This document shows, piece by piece, positions 23,860-34,480 of a stretch of 64,000 nt of DNA. The translations under genes were made by a program, and so were the position numbers. Position 1 is the stretch's first letter, and each line of letters begins with the position of its first letter. Origin of the DNA: Hoplostethus atlanticus (Eukaryota > Chordata > Actinopteri > Trachichthyiformes > Trachichthyidae); assembly GCA_034670405.1 (NCBI GenBank), contig JAXDDX010000089.1:496001-560000 (forward strand), given 5' to 3'. Under the pieces are notes generated by a model. It was given only the letters and a program-made list of their open reading frames with translations, was not told the origin of the DNA and did no database searches.

Positions 23860-24235
23860 AGTTGTAATTAAAGCATAATTAGTGAGACAAATGGTGCTGT
23901 GATGCTCTGTGCCTTGGCTCCGGAGTCTGTTTATCAGCAGCCCCTTGTTTAGCCGGCTAAAACAGGTTTATATGAAACAAGTGCTGCCGACTGCTGCATT
24001 AATTGTTATCATTGCCTTGGAAAGCAAATAGGTGCCATAGCGCTGTGGACTGCGAGAGGAGAGAGCCGGAGAGGGACCGGGACAAATTAGTGTGGAAAAT
24101 GAGAGTGTCGAAATTGGAGAGGGATTAGCGCAGACGATAATGAAGCAATTAAAGAGTAAGCGCTGAGCACTCAGGTGCCTTTACTGAGCCGGTTCACTCC
24201 AGCTGCTTTCAGACGCTCCAATGCAAATATATCCC
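23860..24235. promoter_or_regulatory. Candidate enhancer between two satellites
   Basis: Repeat-free, balanced-composition block bearing GCATTAATTGTTATC (homeodomain plus SOX-like), GTAATTAAAGC, GAAGCAATTAAAG, a CAGGTG E-box and TTTAGCCGGC. Its uniqueness between the 23.1-kb and 24.3-kb satellites suggests it is retained under constraint, which is an inference. Confidence 0.4.
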
Positions 24236-24294
24236 CAATGGTGAGGGGAGGTAACACTCTGCTAATATATCACTTATAGAGACTGAGAGGAGGC

Positions 24295-25699
24295 GCAACA
24301 CAACAGACACGACATGACATTACACAACACAACATGACACAACATGACACAACACGGCATGACATGACATTACACAACACAACACGACACAACACGACAC
24401 AACAAGACACAACATGACACAACACAACACAACAAGACACAAGACACAACACGACACAAGACACAACACAACACAACAAGACACAACAGGACATAACACA
24501 ACGTGATACAATATGATACAACATGATACAACACAACACGACACAACGTGACACAATACAATACAACATGACACAACGCGACAACACGACACAATGTGAC
24601 ACAATGTGATACAATATGATACAACACGACAACATAATACGACACAACGTGACACAACACGAAACAACGTGACACAACACAACACAACGTGACACAATAA
24701 GATACAACATGACACAACACCACAACACAACACAATGTGACAATACGATACAACATGACACAACACGACAACATGACACAAGGTGACACAACACGACACA
24801 AGGTGACACAATACGATACAACATGACACAACACGACACAACGTGACACAACACGAAACAACGTGACACAACACAACACAACATGACACAATAAGATACA
24901 ACATGACACAACACCACAACACAACACAACCTGACACAATACGATACAACATGACACAACACCACAACACGACACAACGTGACACAATGTGATACAACAT
25001 GACACAACACGACACAATGTGACACAATGTGATACAATATGATACAACACAACACGACAACACAATACGACACAATGTGAAACAACGTGACACAACATGA
25101 CACAACGTGACACAATACGACATAACATGACACAACACGACAACACGACACGTGACACGATGTGATACAATATGATACAACACAACACGACAACACAACA
25201 CAACGTGACACAATAAGATACAACATGACACAACACCACAACACAACACAACCTGACACAATACGATACAACATGACACAACACCACAACACGACACAAC
25301 GTGACACAATGTGATACAACATGACACAACACGACACAACGTGACACAATGTGATACAATATGATACAACACAACACGACAACACAATACGACACAATGT
25401 GAAACAACGTGACACAACACGACACAACGTGACACAATACGATACAACATGACACAATACAACACGACAACACAACACGACACAACATGACACAATACGA
25501 TACAACATGACACAACACGACACAACATGACAGAATAAGATACAACATGACACAACACAACACAACACAATGTGACACGACACAATGCAACACAATTCAC
25601 AACATAACATGATACAACGTGACACAACACGACAACACAACACGACACAATACGATACAACATGACACAACACGACAACACAACATGACACAACACACA
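24295..25699. repeat. 1.4-kb satellite of 5-bp units (GACAC/AACAN)
   Basis: An unbroken 5-bp register alternates GACAC/GATAC with AACAC, AACAT, AACGT or AATRY units. A higher-order period of 322 bp is clear: the block around 24890-25130 recurs at 25212-25450 with few changes, and a partial earlier copy lies 194 bp upstream (24696). The minus strand contains almost no TAA, TAG or TGA because of unit composition, so three overlapping frames of 490, 477 and 407 codons remain open. These are composition artefacts and not genes. Confidence 0.95.
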
Positions 25700-25764
25700 A
25701 TGATCCAAGATAGCTGAGACACTGATTGAAAGATTGGTGCACGTGGAACCCAAAACATAATTTC

Positions 25765-25933
25765 TGATTTTCTAAAGGACTTTTTAATTGATTTCTGATT
25801 TATTGGACAAAATAACACAAAGAGTAACGCAAAACACTGGGGGCAAAGACAGGCCACGAAGGCAGTAGGCCAAATTCAAACCCATTACGTCACATGTACA
25901 AGGATGCCCAGCGGCCCACTGAGCTACCAGGAT
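25765..25933 (-). repeat. tRNA-derived SINE remnant
   Basis: On the minus strand an exact box A (TAGCTCAGTGGG, 25915-25926) is followed 44 bp later by a box-B-like GGTTTGAAT (25874-25882), the canonical tRNA spacing. After it come a phrase containing 'ctgtctttgccccc' and an AATAAAT-containing A-rich end, as in fish SINEs. The acceptor stem does not pair. Confidence 0.6.
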
Positions 25934-26314
25934 ACTCAACTGGCAGCTCAACATTTTGTCAGAAAAGTTCTTCCTTTAAGTCTATTAATATTGATACAGT
26001 CTGGCCAGTCCCACCTAATGATTGGAAAAAAGAGGCGGTGGGAAGGCAGGGGTAGGAGGGAGAGAGAGATGGAGAACCAGAGGAGAGAGTAAGGGACGAG
26101 GGGCTGTCTATGGCGACGCCAGACATCCATGGTTGGGGGTAATAAAGCCCCTCTCAAAGTCAACAGTTCAGAAACTCCTTTGTCCTCCTAAAAGAGCCTT
26201 TAATTTTTAACACAAACTTGCACTTAGGTATGCATGAACTTTGGTAAAATCCAGAGACATGTGTATAAAAGGGTTTAATAGATGACGGTCATGTGCTATG
26301 CTGCCGGGTAATGA

Positions 26315-26367
26315 TGTCAGCCCCTGTCTTTCTCTCTCGCTCTTATTCTCTCTCGCTCTCTCTCTCT
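26315..26367. repeat. CT-rich microsatellite
   Basis: Interrupted TCTC repeat. Confidence 0.85.
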
Positions 26368-26437
26368 TTCTGCTTCTTTGATAGAGGAGGGCCTAATGTA
26401 AATTTAATTTGGAGTGATGTATGGCAGGGATGGGTTC

Positions 26438-26600
26438 TGGGGTTTTTTTTTGGGAGGGGTGGGTGGGAAATTGGGGGGTGGGAGTGGAGGTGCCTTTGCT
26501 GGAGAGGTTGAAGGGGATGGAGAAGAAAAGGGGTGGGAAGGGGGAGGGGGGGGGGCGGCGAGGTCGGATGGGGCGTTTGGGGGAGTTAGAGGGGGGTGCC
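26438..26600 (+). other. G-rich polypurine tract with multiple G runs
   Basis: Many runs of three or more G, including a run of about ten near 26546, give a strongly G/A-biased plus strand. Long open frames on both strands here come from this bias. Confidence 0.8.
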
Positions 26601-26722
26601 TGAAGTGTCTCTATGGGGGGAGCAGCTGGATCGGGGCGCTGCCACTCTGCCAACGCTGTCTCCTTAAGCAGGATTAATGACGATGTACGCCCCATACCCG
26701 TCCACATACGTACAGCCCCCTT

Positions 26723-26724
<2 letters not shown>

Positions 26725-26762
<38 letters not shown>
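26725..26762. repeat. (AC)n microsatellite
   Basis: About 19 AC units. Confidence 0.95.
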
Positions 26763-26765
<3 letters not shown>

Positions 26766-26959
26766 CTTTCTGACTCCGATCTACACACACTCAGCTCCTG
26801 CCATGCCACATTTACCCCCGACAATGTGGAGGGGAGGGACGGTTGCTTTTGGTTTTTCAACAAGAGGGCAACATCTGAATAGGAGGAGGCTAAACACTCC
26901 CCGTTTTCTGCCTCTTCAAGAGACCCCCAGCCCTCCCCTCCCTGTCGCCCCTTGTCTCA

Positions 26960-27400
26960 CTTCAAATGAAGTGGACAAATGCTAAATCAATGTTTTTAGT
27001 GTTGCTCATCACCATCTTTATCCCCCCTCTCGCATTGTTTCCCGGCAGATTGAGTGGGTATTGATGGCCTTGACTGTGGCTATCAAGGTTTCCCCCCCCC
27101 TCTTCTCTTGTAATGTCCTCTGGGAGTTTGTTCAGACTCACCCTGACCAGCAGATATTAGTGATTTAAATGGGTACCTTTGGAGCAAATCTATGGCGGTG
27201 GCCGTTGTAGAAAATCTCTCCATCCTCCATCTATTCTGGAGGATTTTTCAAAACAATTTTCTCTCGTGCAGCCATCAGGAGAGAAATGAAACCCTATCCA
27301 GGAATTAATGAGATTCTGCAAATGATTGCATTGTAAATTGGCATTGGGGTAAATTACATGTAAATTGCAACAGTAGCATGTACCAAGCAGGTACTCTAAG
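26960..27400. promoter_or_regulatory. Candidate enhancer block
   Basis: About 440 bp of non-repetitive sequence with GCTAAATCAATG, GATTGAGTGGG, TTAGTGATTTAAATGG, GGAATTAATGAG, GCAAATGATTGCATTG and GGTAAATTACATG, broken only by a short C run. One of the longest repeat-free motif-dense stretches in the window. Confidence 0.4.
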
Positions 27401-27404
27401 TGTT

Positions 27405-27707
27405 GCAGCCTCACCTATAAACCTAATCTACTGGATAATTCTGCATGCATTTAGTTCAACAGTGTTTAGAATACCAAAAAGCCCTGAATCTCTCTCTCCG
27501 CTCTCTGTCCCGTCTTTATTTGTCCACCCGAGTGTCATTTCGGTGTCCGCTCTCCCTCCGGCTCTTCCGTCTGTCTGTCAATCTAAGGCTTTATAATCTC
27601 AGCTAGCCCGTACGGCTTCGTCCAGAAACTCTGCACTTTCATTTTTATTATCCTTTGTGTTTAACTAAGCATCGAATGAACACTGAGCTAATTTCAAATT
27701 CCCTCTG

Positions 27708-27742
<35 letters not shown>

Positions 27743-28355
27743 GCCGTCTCCAGCTCCACGGCCTGCTGTAATGAATGCAGGGAAGAGGAGGATGATCAGG
27801 GGCCGAATGAATAGTGAACGGTATTCATCAGACCAGGGGGAAGCGGCAGCCAAGATCCAATTATATATATTCATTAAGTGATAATGATATCATGGTCTTT
27901 TAACTGAGAAGAAAAGGGAGCGTAATTGAATAATAACAGTTGTACAATCCCAGAGGATTGGACCCCCCCCTCTCCAACACCACCACCACCACACCACACA
28001 GACACACACACCCCGACATGGTGACCCCCCGAGGGGCGGGGAGCAGGGCGGGAGGGCAGGGAGAAGAGCGAGGGGCTTTGGATTGATGGAATTCTATTAC
28101 TCCCTGATAGATTTATTATGAAGGGCTGAGTGGACTCTCTGCTCCACTTTGTCACTCACACTAATCAGCGCAGGGCTAAGGCTGCACGGGGAGGAAGGGA
28201 GGGCACTGCATGCCCCCTTTTGTGTGTGTGTGTCCCCCCCCCACCCCTCTCCCACCTCCCACCTCCCACCTCCTAACCCCCTCTCCCCCCTCTCCTGCCC
28301 TCCTGCCCTCCTGCGCATCCCCAAAGACAAGGTTAGACAGGCAGACAAGGCGGCG
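27405..28355. other. Intergenic with low-complexity tracts
   Basis: Contains an ATC array (27709-27742), an AT-rich patch near 27860, C-rich runs near 27962 and 28235, and a CCACCTC repeat (28250-28275). No credible gene. Confidence 0.5.
27709..27742. repeat. (ATC)n microsatellite
   Basis: About 11 ATC units. Read on the minus strand it yields a poly-Asp open frame, which is an artefact. Confidence 0.95.
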
Positions 28356-28359
28356 GCCA

Positions 28360-28580
28360 TCTTGGATCCCCGTGAGCCGGGGTGATCGCGGCCGCAAATG
28401 GGCCAGCTGAGCTCCCCTGACCCCCGGGGTGACGCCTTCATTTGTTTATTAATGGCAGGCCATGTGCAACACCATAAGGGCCGGCGTGTCACCCGGAGAT
28501 CAACAGCCTTCCCCTTCAGCTCCGCTCGTGACTCCCCCCCATCCCCACGGGCCCGGGGGGGAGAACAATTTGTAAACACT
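28360..28580. promoter_or_regulatory. Candidate GC-rich regulatory block
   Basis: CpG-containing unique sequence with a GCGGCCGC site (28387-28394), a CAGCTG E-box, TTTGTTTATTAATGG (forkhead/homeodomain-like) and GGGCCCGGGGGG. It stands out from the CA-rich surroundings. Confidence 0.25.
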
Positions 28581-28735
28581 TAGTGTGGAGACGAGGTGCT
28601 AGCTCACATTCCCCCTTTCACTCAGTCGCACATGTGAGATGTGTTGACGTGCGGGGCAGGAAGCAGGTGAGGGGATGTTTGTGCATGTACACACACTCAT
28701 TGATGCACACCAATTGCATTATGGGCAAAGCAGCT

Positions 28736-28787
28736 ACACACACACACACACAATATAGTATTTTGTGTGTGTGTGTGTGTGTGTGTA
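28736..28787. repeat. (AC)n / (TG)n inverted pair
   Basis: An AC array (28736-28752) faces a TG array (28764-28787) across about 11 bp, a potential hairpin. Confidence 0.9.
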
Positions 28788-28930
28788 TGTAGTAGATCAA
28801 CGTTTCCCAATGTATTTTCCATGATCTGCTGTATTTGTACATCTGTGCCTACTTCTGTGTGTGATTGATGTTATAGGTGGGAGTCTGTCAATGTGTGTGT
28901 GGGTTTCTGTATAGAGAGTTGATAGAGAGT

Positions 28931-28933
<3 letters not shown>

Positions 28934-28967
<34 letters not shown>
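28934..28967. repeat. (GA)n microsatellite
   Basis: About 17 GA units, followed by a tRNA-box-B-like GGTTTGATCCC near 28991 that may be a SINE scrap. Confidence 0.9.
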
Positions 28968-28968
<1 letters not shown>

Positions 28969-29207
28969 GCTAGGTGGTGGCGCTGCGTGGGTTTGATCCC
29001 TGGATTAGTGGGACAGACTGAGAGAACCTCATTATCACGACGTTCCCCATAGACTGCTCCTGTTGTCTGTTTACTCTCCTCTTGTCCGACACCGTTCACT
29101 TCAACGCTGCAAGGTAAAATTAACAGCCTGGCAGCGGCTCGTGTTTCTATTCCTAGGAGCATGTGTCTTACATACTAAGACGTCCTTCAGGACCTAAGAG
29201 AACCGGA

Positions 29208-29208
<1 letters not shown>

Positions 29209-29242
<34 letters not shown>
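29209..29242. repeat. (TG)n microsatellite
   Basis: About 17 TG units, 65 bp left of the Tc1-like element. Confidence 0.95.
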
Positions 29243-29243
<1 letters not shown>

Positions 29244-29307
29244 CAACAAGCTGTAAGGGAAGCTGAGGGACAACGTGTGGTTTGTGTGTTGAATGATAAT
29301 GTCTCCA

Positions 29308-30472
29308 TACACCGATCAGCCACAACATTAAAACCACTGACAGCTGAAGTGAATAACATCGGTTATCTCGTTACAATGGCACCTGTCAAGGGGTGGGATG
29401 TATTGGGAAGCAAGTAAACAGTCAGTTCTTGATGTTGATGTGTTGGAAGCAGGAAAATGGGCAAGCGTAAGGATCTGAGCGACTTTGACAAGGGCCAAAT
29501 TGTGATGGCTAGACGACTGGGTCAGAGCATCTCCAAAACGGCAGGTCTTGTGGGGTGTTGCCCGGTATGCAGTGGTTAGTACCTACCAAAAGGTCCAAGG
29601 AAGGACAACCGGTGAACCGGCGACAGGGTCATGGGTGCCCAAGGCTCATTGATGCGCGTGGGGAGCGAAGGCTAGCCTGTCTAGAGATACTGTAGCACAA
29701 ATAGCTGAAAAAGTTAATACTAGCTATGATAGAAGGTGTCAGAACACACAGTGCATCGCAGCTTGCTGCGTATGGGGCTGCGTAGCCGCAGACCGGTCAG
29801 AGTGCCCATGCTGACCCCTGTCCACCGCCGAAAGAGGGCACATGAGCGTCAGAACTGGACCATGGAGCAATGGAAGAAGGTGGCCTGGTCTGATGAATCA
29901 CGTTTTCTTTTACATCATGTGGACAGCCTGGTGCGTGTCCATCGTTTACCTGGGGAAGAGATGGCACCAGGATGCACTATGGGAAGAAGGCAAGCCGGCG
30001 GAGGCACTGTGACACTCTGGGCAATGTTCTGCTGGGAAACCTTGGGTCTTGGGTTACTTTGACACAGACGCAGACCAAGTACACTCCTTCATGGCAACGG
30101 TATTCCCTGATGGCAGTGGCCTCTTTCAGCAGGATACTGCACCCTGCCACACTGCAAACATTGTTCAGGAATGGTTTGAGGAACATGACAAAGAGTTCAA
30201 GGTGTTGACTTGGCCTCCAACTTCCCCAGATCTCAATCCGATCGAGCATCTGTGGGATGTGCTGGAAAAACAAGTCCGATCCATGGAGGCCCCACCTCGC
30301 AACTTACAGGACTTAAAGGATCTGCTGCTAACGTCTTGGTGCCAGATACCACAGGACACCTTCAGAGGTCTTGTGGAGTCCATGCCTCGACGGGTCAGAG
30401 CTGTTTTGGTGGCACGAGGGGGACCTACACAATATTAGGTAGGTGGTTTTAATGTTATGGCTGATCGGTGTA
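29308..30472 (+). mobile_element. Tc1/mariner-superfamily transposon, near full length, DD36E type
   Basis: 1,165 bp from TA to TA. The left end (TACACCGATCAGCCA…) and the inverse of the right end match over about 30 bp with one mismatch. The dinucleotide TA at each end fits the family's target-site duplication. It contains one broken transposase gene in plus orientation. The catalytic region has 36 residues between the second Asp and the Glu, which fits the DD36E (Incomer-type) group and not DD34E. A deleted relative lies at 57177-57498 in opposite orientation. Confidence 0.9.
29457..30438 (+). pseudogene. Broken Tc1/mariner transposase (DD36E)
   Basis: The probable start ([20 protein letters not shown]) opens a helix-turn-helix DNA-binding region that meets a stop after about 40 codons (TAG at about 29580-29582) following a frameshift near 29560. 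The frame at 29736-30062 carries WSDESRF (first catalytic Asp). The frame at 30049-30438 carries QQDTAPCHTA (second Asp) and SPDLNPIEHLWD (Glu) and reaches the natural C-terminus. Compared with the copy at 57.3 kb, about 30 bp is missing between these two frames, near 30055. It is therefore inactive as it stands, although the 3' third is intact. Confidence 0.85.
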
Positions 30473-30474
30473 CA

Positions 30475-31075
30475 GGCGTGAGTGTGTGCATGCGTCCCCA
30501 CATGCTTGTATGCATGTACATTCATTTATCCCTTGACGTCTAGATGTTATTGAGCTGGATCACATTTACACCTGGCAACTACCCTGGCAATCCAGTGTAT
30601 GTTACTATCTGAGTTGCCTGGTGCTTTCTGATTGGATCGGCGCAAAATGTTAGTACCATTTACTGATCAATGTGGATTGGAGACACGTTGCAATTCACCC
30701 TTTGTTTAATATGGTTTGGATGACTGGATCTTCAATCTACACCTGGATTTTTTGTTTTTGCCTCATCCGATAAGGGGGAAGGGGATCCAACATCGTGACT
30801 TGATCTGAAACTTCTGACCAGCGTCTCCGTTTGCCCTCTCCTTGGCTTCCCCAGGCCTCTGCACGATGACAGCGCCAGATACTGCACACTGGGGCCTGCA
30901 AGGCATTAGGTAATGCGCCCTCTTGTTTGATGTGTGTTTGCCAATCAATGACAGGCTTTTCCCAAAGTTTCTCTCACCGCCGTCACGACCTCCCTCGGGG
31001 GGTGGTCGTGCATTGTCTTTCCACTCCGCTGTTTACACCCGCGCGCCTTTGATACCAACTCTTATTTGTTTTCTG
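30475..31075. other. Intergenic, nothing recognised
   Basis: Unique sequence between the Tc1-like element and the next candidate regulatory block, with no coding signal or repeat family. Confidence 0.45.
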
Positions 31076-31079
31076 TGAG

Positions 31080-31290
31080 GCCTCTACCTCGTGTACCACG
31101 AGGCAAGATAAATATTTTGAAGCTTCATAGGCATAAATAATTGATTTATGTTACACAGCAGAGCACGACATCCCCACTTCACACGGCTTCGGCGGGCGCT
31201 CCACTCCGGCCTGGAGCTGGAGCTGAGAGATTTCGGAGAGGACAATAATGTTTACCCTGGCGGCATCGCAATTAACGGGAAGAAAAAGGG
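31080..31290. promoter_or_regulatory. Candidate regulatory block
   Basis: Unique sequence with AAATAATTGATTTATG, GACAATAATGTTTACC (SOX/forkhead-like) and GCAATTAACGG. Confidence 0.25.
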
Positions 31291-31522
31291 GCTGCATACG
31301 TGCATCCGCCGCTTGGGCTAGGGCTGTCTCGAATTAAAGCGCAATCGCGAACAAGCACAACTCTGGCTTTTGTTTACGTGCGGCGGGGGGAGAGCGGTAA
31401 ACACAACTGGGCGAGCGATACACAGGGCGGCGCTTTATGTGACACAGACAGAGTGATACAGACGCTGCAAACCGACGGGTGAGAGATGTCTGTCCGTCAT
31501 TCTGTCTGTTGTCTTGTCCCTA

Positions 31523-31526
<4 letters not shown>

Positions 31527-31572
<46 letters not shown>

Positions 31573-31590
31573 GCTCTCGCTCTCGCACGC
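31527..31590. repeat. (TC)n microsatellite
   Basis: TC array passing into TCGC and CGCAC variants. Confidence 0.95.
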
Positions 31591-31599
31591 GCACACACA

Positions 31600-31760
31600 G
31601 AAATTCTCATTACCTCATTAGCGGAGGCAGCTCTCATTTAGCTCCTTAATGACGGTTCTAGATGAATGGGCCTGGTGCTGATCCCAGTGCTGTGACTGGA
31701 TTAGTGATAATGAGTGATCTGTGGGAAGTGTGACAGCCTCATCTCAACTCTCCCCAGGTC
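31600..31760. promoter_or_regulatory. Candidate regulatory block
   Basis: TAAT-rich unique sequence: CTCATTACCTCATTAGCGG, CCTTAATGACGG, GGATTAGTGATAATGAG. Typical of homeodomain-regulated enhancers. Conservation not tested. Confidence 0.3.
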
Positions 31761-31764
31761 TCAT

Positions 31765-32684
31765 CCTCTAGCCCAGGGCCAACCATGGAGGGGTCCGGAG
31801 GCCAAGTCTGTCCCTTTCATTAAATCGGGCCCCCGCCGGCTTTGTTTAAAAGCGCGAGGAGATTAGTCTACACGCTCGCGCTATTTCGGCGCAATTTAGT
31901 GTAGGAATAGACGAGGCGTGATTTGAAACTATCTTCTTAGCCCAGGAACAAATACTGATGACACAATACCCCAGAAGTTATGTACTGAGTCCACAGTCGG
32001 CCTGTACCCAAAAGTGGCCTAACCCCAAACCTGTAGACTATTGTGGAACACATGCTGGCAGGCCAAAAAAAGGATTCTGGATCAGCACATAAAGTACCGA
32101 TACCAATACTAATATTATCAATACCATCAAGCCTGTGAGTCTACGCTTGGCCACCCGCTGCTCTCGCCTCATTCTCCACGGAGCCTCAGGTTATGGGGCT
32201 CACAGTGGGGGAACGACCAAGTACCAACCTGGGAAGCCTCAAAGCCTGTCAGAGAGCCTAACCTGTCCTCAGGGAAGAAGAGGAGGAGGAGGAGGAGGAG
32301 GAGGAAGGAGGAGGGGGGGGTCAAGACAAAGACACACAGACCCTCCTCTGTTCATGTCTCCAGCGATGGAGGGTTATAAAGTTAAATGGCTTTTCCAAAC
32401 TATTCTGGTTAAACCAACGGACGGCGGGATCATTATGAAGATTTTGTGAGACTGGCAATCTGGAGGGAAACAATCTTTTGATACTGTGACTCCCCCAGAC
32501 GTAAAACGTTTGACAAGGTTCCAGGTAAAAACACGTAGTAGGACAGAAGGGGAACTAACCCGGAACATCCTGAGGGCCTTCACAGCCAGAGAGACCCTAA
32601 CCTGTCCTCAGGGATCAGGGACCTGACACAGAGACACACAGGCCCATCTCCATTCATCTTGGGACCTGACGGTGTCAACCCCCC

Positions 32685-32725
<41 letters not shown>

Positions 32726-33901
32726 CCCCAAGTTTTCCTCCTCTCTCGTCCTCTTGGTTCCTGCTAGGGGAACGCCTCCATCCCCCCAGTTGTGTTTTTC
32801 TATGTGTTTGTGTGTATGTGCATGTGTGTTGACAGAGACAGTGTGTGTGTGTGTGTGTGTGTTAATAGATGTCTCACTATGCACTATGCACATGTCCCCT
32901 TTTCACCTGGGCCTTCCAACATGAGTCACCGGCATTACCGTCAATCCCGCTATCTCATCCTCCTCCCCTCAACTGATCCATCATGGCCGACTGGAGGGAA
33001 TCACCCCCACCACCCCACCACCCACCCATACCCAAAATCAGACCAAGGGCCTCCAGTTTAGGACCGCAGGGGAGTGGGATCTCTGTCTGGAACACCCAGC
33101 AAGACCACTGAGACCCGCTGAGAGCCAGGCAGGCTACATTAGTTAGGGTTATTATGGTGCTTAAGGCCCTTATTAAGACCTCATCAAGTCTGGCTAGTCA
33201 GTTAGCTGTTGACAGTACTGGCATCCGACTGGTTACAGCGATGATTATAAACCGATTTGTGTACATGTGCGCGCTCGATTTAAAACGTCAAAAATAACAA
33301 ATACGTAAGGACGCGAACAACAAACGATCAACAACTGAAAGACACTACATCGCGGGCCAAGATGGCAAAGAAGGACCACCGACTTGTGCAGGAGATTATT
33401 ATTATGGCATTTCTGCTTTATTGGCGTACAGTGACGACAGTGGGGAGGGGGGGATTACACGGGACGGGACAACCCTCAATCAGCACTTTTGGATCGTAGC
33501 GTGTCTTTGATATTTCTGATACAGTGCCCATCCTTCACCTATACGTATCCCACAAATTAAGTATAGAGTAAAATTGACTGAATTGAAGTTGTAAAATTCC
33601 ACCAAGAGCAAAAATTTCATTTCTTGCATTACTGAGACAGTTGGACAGCCATGTACAAGAGTCCCTCGCTAACTAGCTAACTAGCTAACTAGCTAACTAG
33701 CGAAATAACTTTTCCAGATAATAGAAACTACAAGCTGTGATTGCTGGTGGATAAGGAATAAGGAATCACGATAATACCTTATTTAATCTGGACTGGATTT
33801 GCAACCGACTGACTTTGAGTGTGCTATGGTGACGTAGCCGTAGTTTTAATAAAGAATTCACCTCGTATAAGGCAAAACCACGGCCTGTCTGCCTGTCTGC
33901 C

Positions 33902-33938
<37 letters not shown>

Positions 33939-34105
33939 GCATCTGTGCGCAGTGAAGTCTAGGAGGGCCAGATAATGTAATACCCCCCTCCTCCCCTCCA
34001 CGTTACCCCACGGTGTGTGTGCCCAAGGCAGTGGGTGCCCTGGCTCCTGTGACTAGTGGGTTTGCTCCCTTCAGCAGCACCACTCATCTCCCTCTTTAAT
34101 GTCAT
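31765..34105. other. Intergenic with simple repeats
   Basis: Includes a GGA-rich tract (32277-32320), an AC array (32687-32722) facing a TG array (32839-32862), a CTAA array (33671-33706) and a CTGT array (33890-33938). No gene supported. Confidence 0.5.
33890..33938. repeat. (CTGT/CTGC)n microsatellite
   Basis: Three CTGC-containing units followed by about nine CTGT units. Confidence 0.95.
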
Positions 34106-34109
34106 TTAG

Positions 34110-34480
34110 CTGCGGGGTGGCCGGCGCCTCGCTCGCCCATTAATCCCATTCCAAATGCCATAACATTTCCCAAAAAGCCCCTGCTTCTTAAAGCCGATAA
34201 TTAGAATGTCTATTTAAAGTTCACCGCTCTCCCCTCGCCGTTATCAATTAAAAGACGTTTAAAGGGAGATCGGTGGCAATTGTCAACAAATTAAATTTCT
34301 TTTCCGCTCTTTGACTTTAACCCTAGAATGTATAACTGGGGTCAGAAATTTCCAAACGCTTCTGCCGAGGAGGAGAGCAAAAGTCATTATTAATTCACAG
34401 GAGATGGTGAGACTTTTATGATGGCTACATCTTTACACCGCCATTCATCCTTTCTATGCGATATTAAAAGATGTAGAGAA
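34110..34480. promoter_or_regulatory. Candidate enhancer block
   Basis: About 370 bp without repeats. Carries TAATCCC (OTX/PITX type, 34141-34147), CATTCCAAA (TEAD-like), CGATAATTAGAATG, ATCAATTAAAAG, CAAATTAAATTTC, TATTAATTCAC and TTTATGATGG. Balanced composition with no coding frame. Confidence 0.4.

Noticed and set aside
24295..25699. Possible CRISPR-like or regularly spaced array
   Set aside because: There are no unique spacers. It is a continuous 5-bp satellite in a vertebrate genome.
24270..25753. Minus-strand frames of 490, 477 and 407 codons
   Set aside because: The 5-bp satellite unit lacks stop codons on that strand, so all three frames are open at once. The products are Cys/Val/Leu/His/Ser repeats with no domain.
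25861..25933. Possible tRNA gene (exact box A, box B at canonical spacing)
   Set aside because: The acceptor and T arms do not pair and box B is altered. A SINE-type tail follows, so it is a SINE head.
26393..26863. 156-codon Pro-rich minus-strand frame and Gly-rich plus-strand frames
   Set aside because: Explained by the G-rich polypurine tract and an AC microsatellite.
28097..28579. 160-codon minus-strand frame over a GC-rich block
   Set aside because: GC-rich DNA has few stops. No conserved domain is recognisable, and the frame spans C-rich low-complexity tracts.
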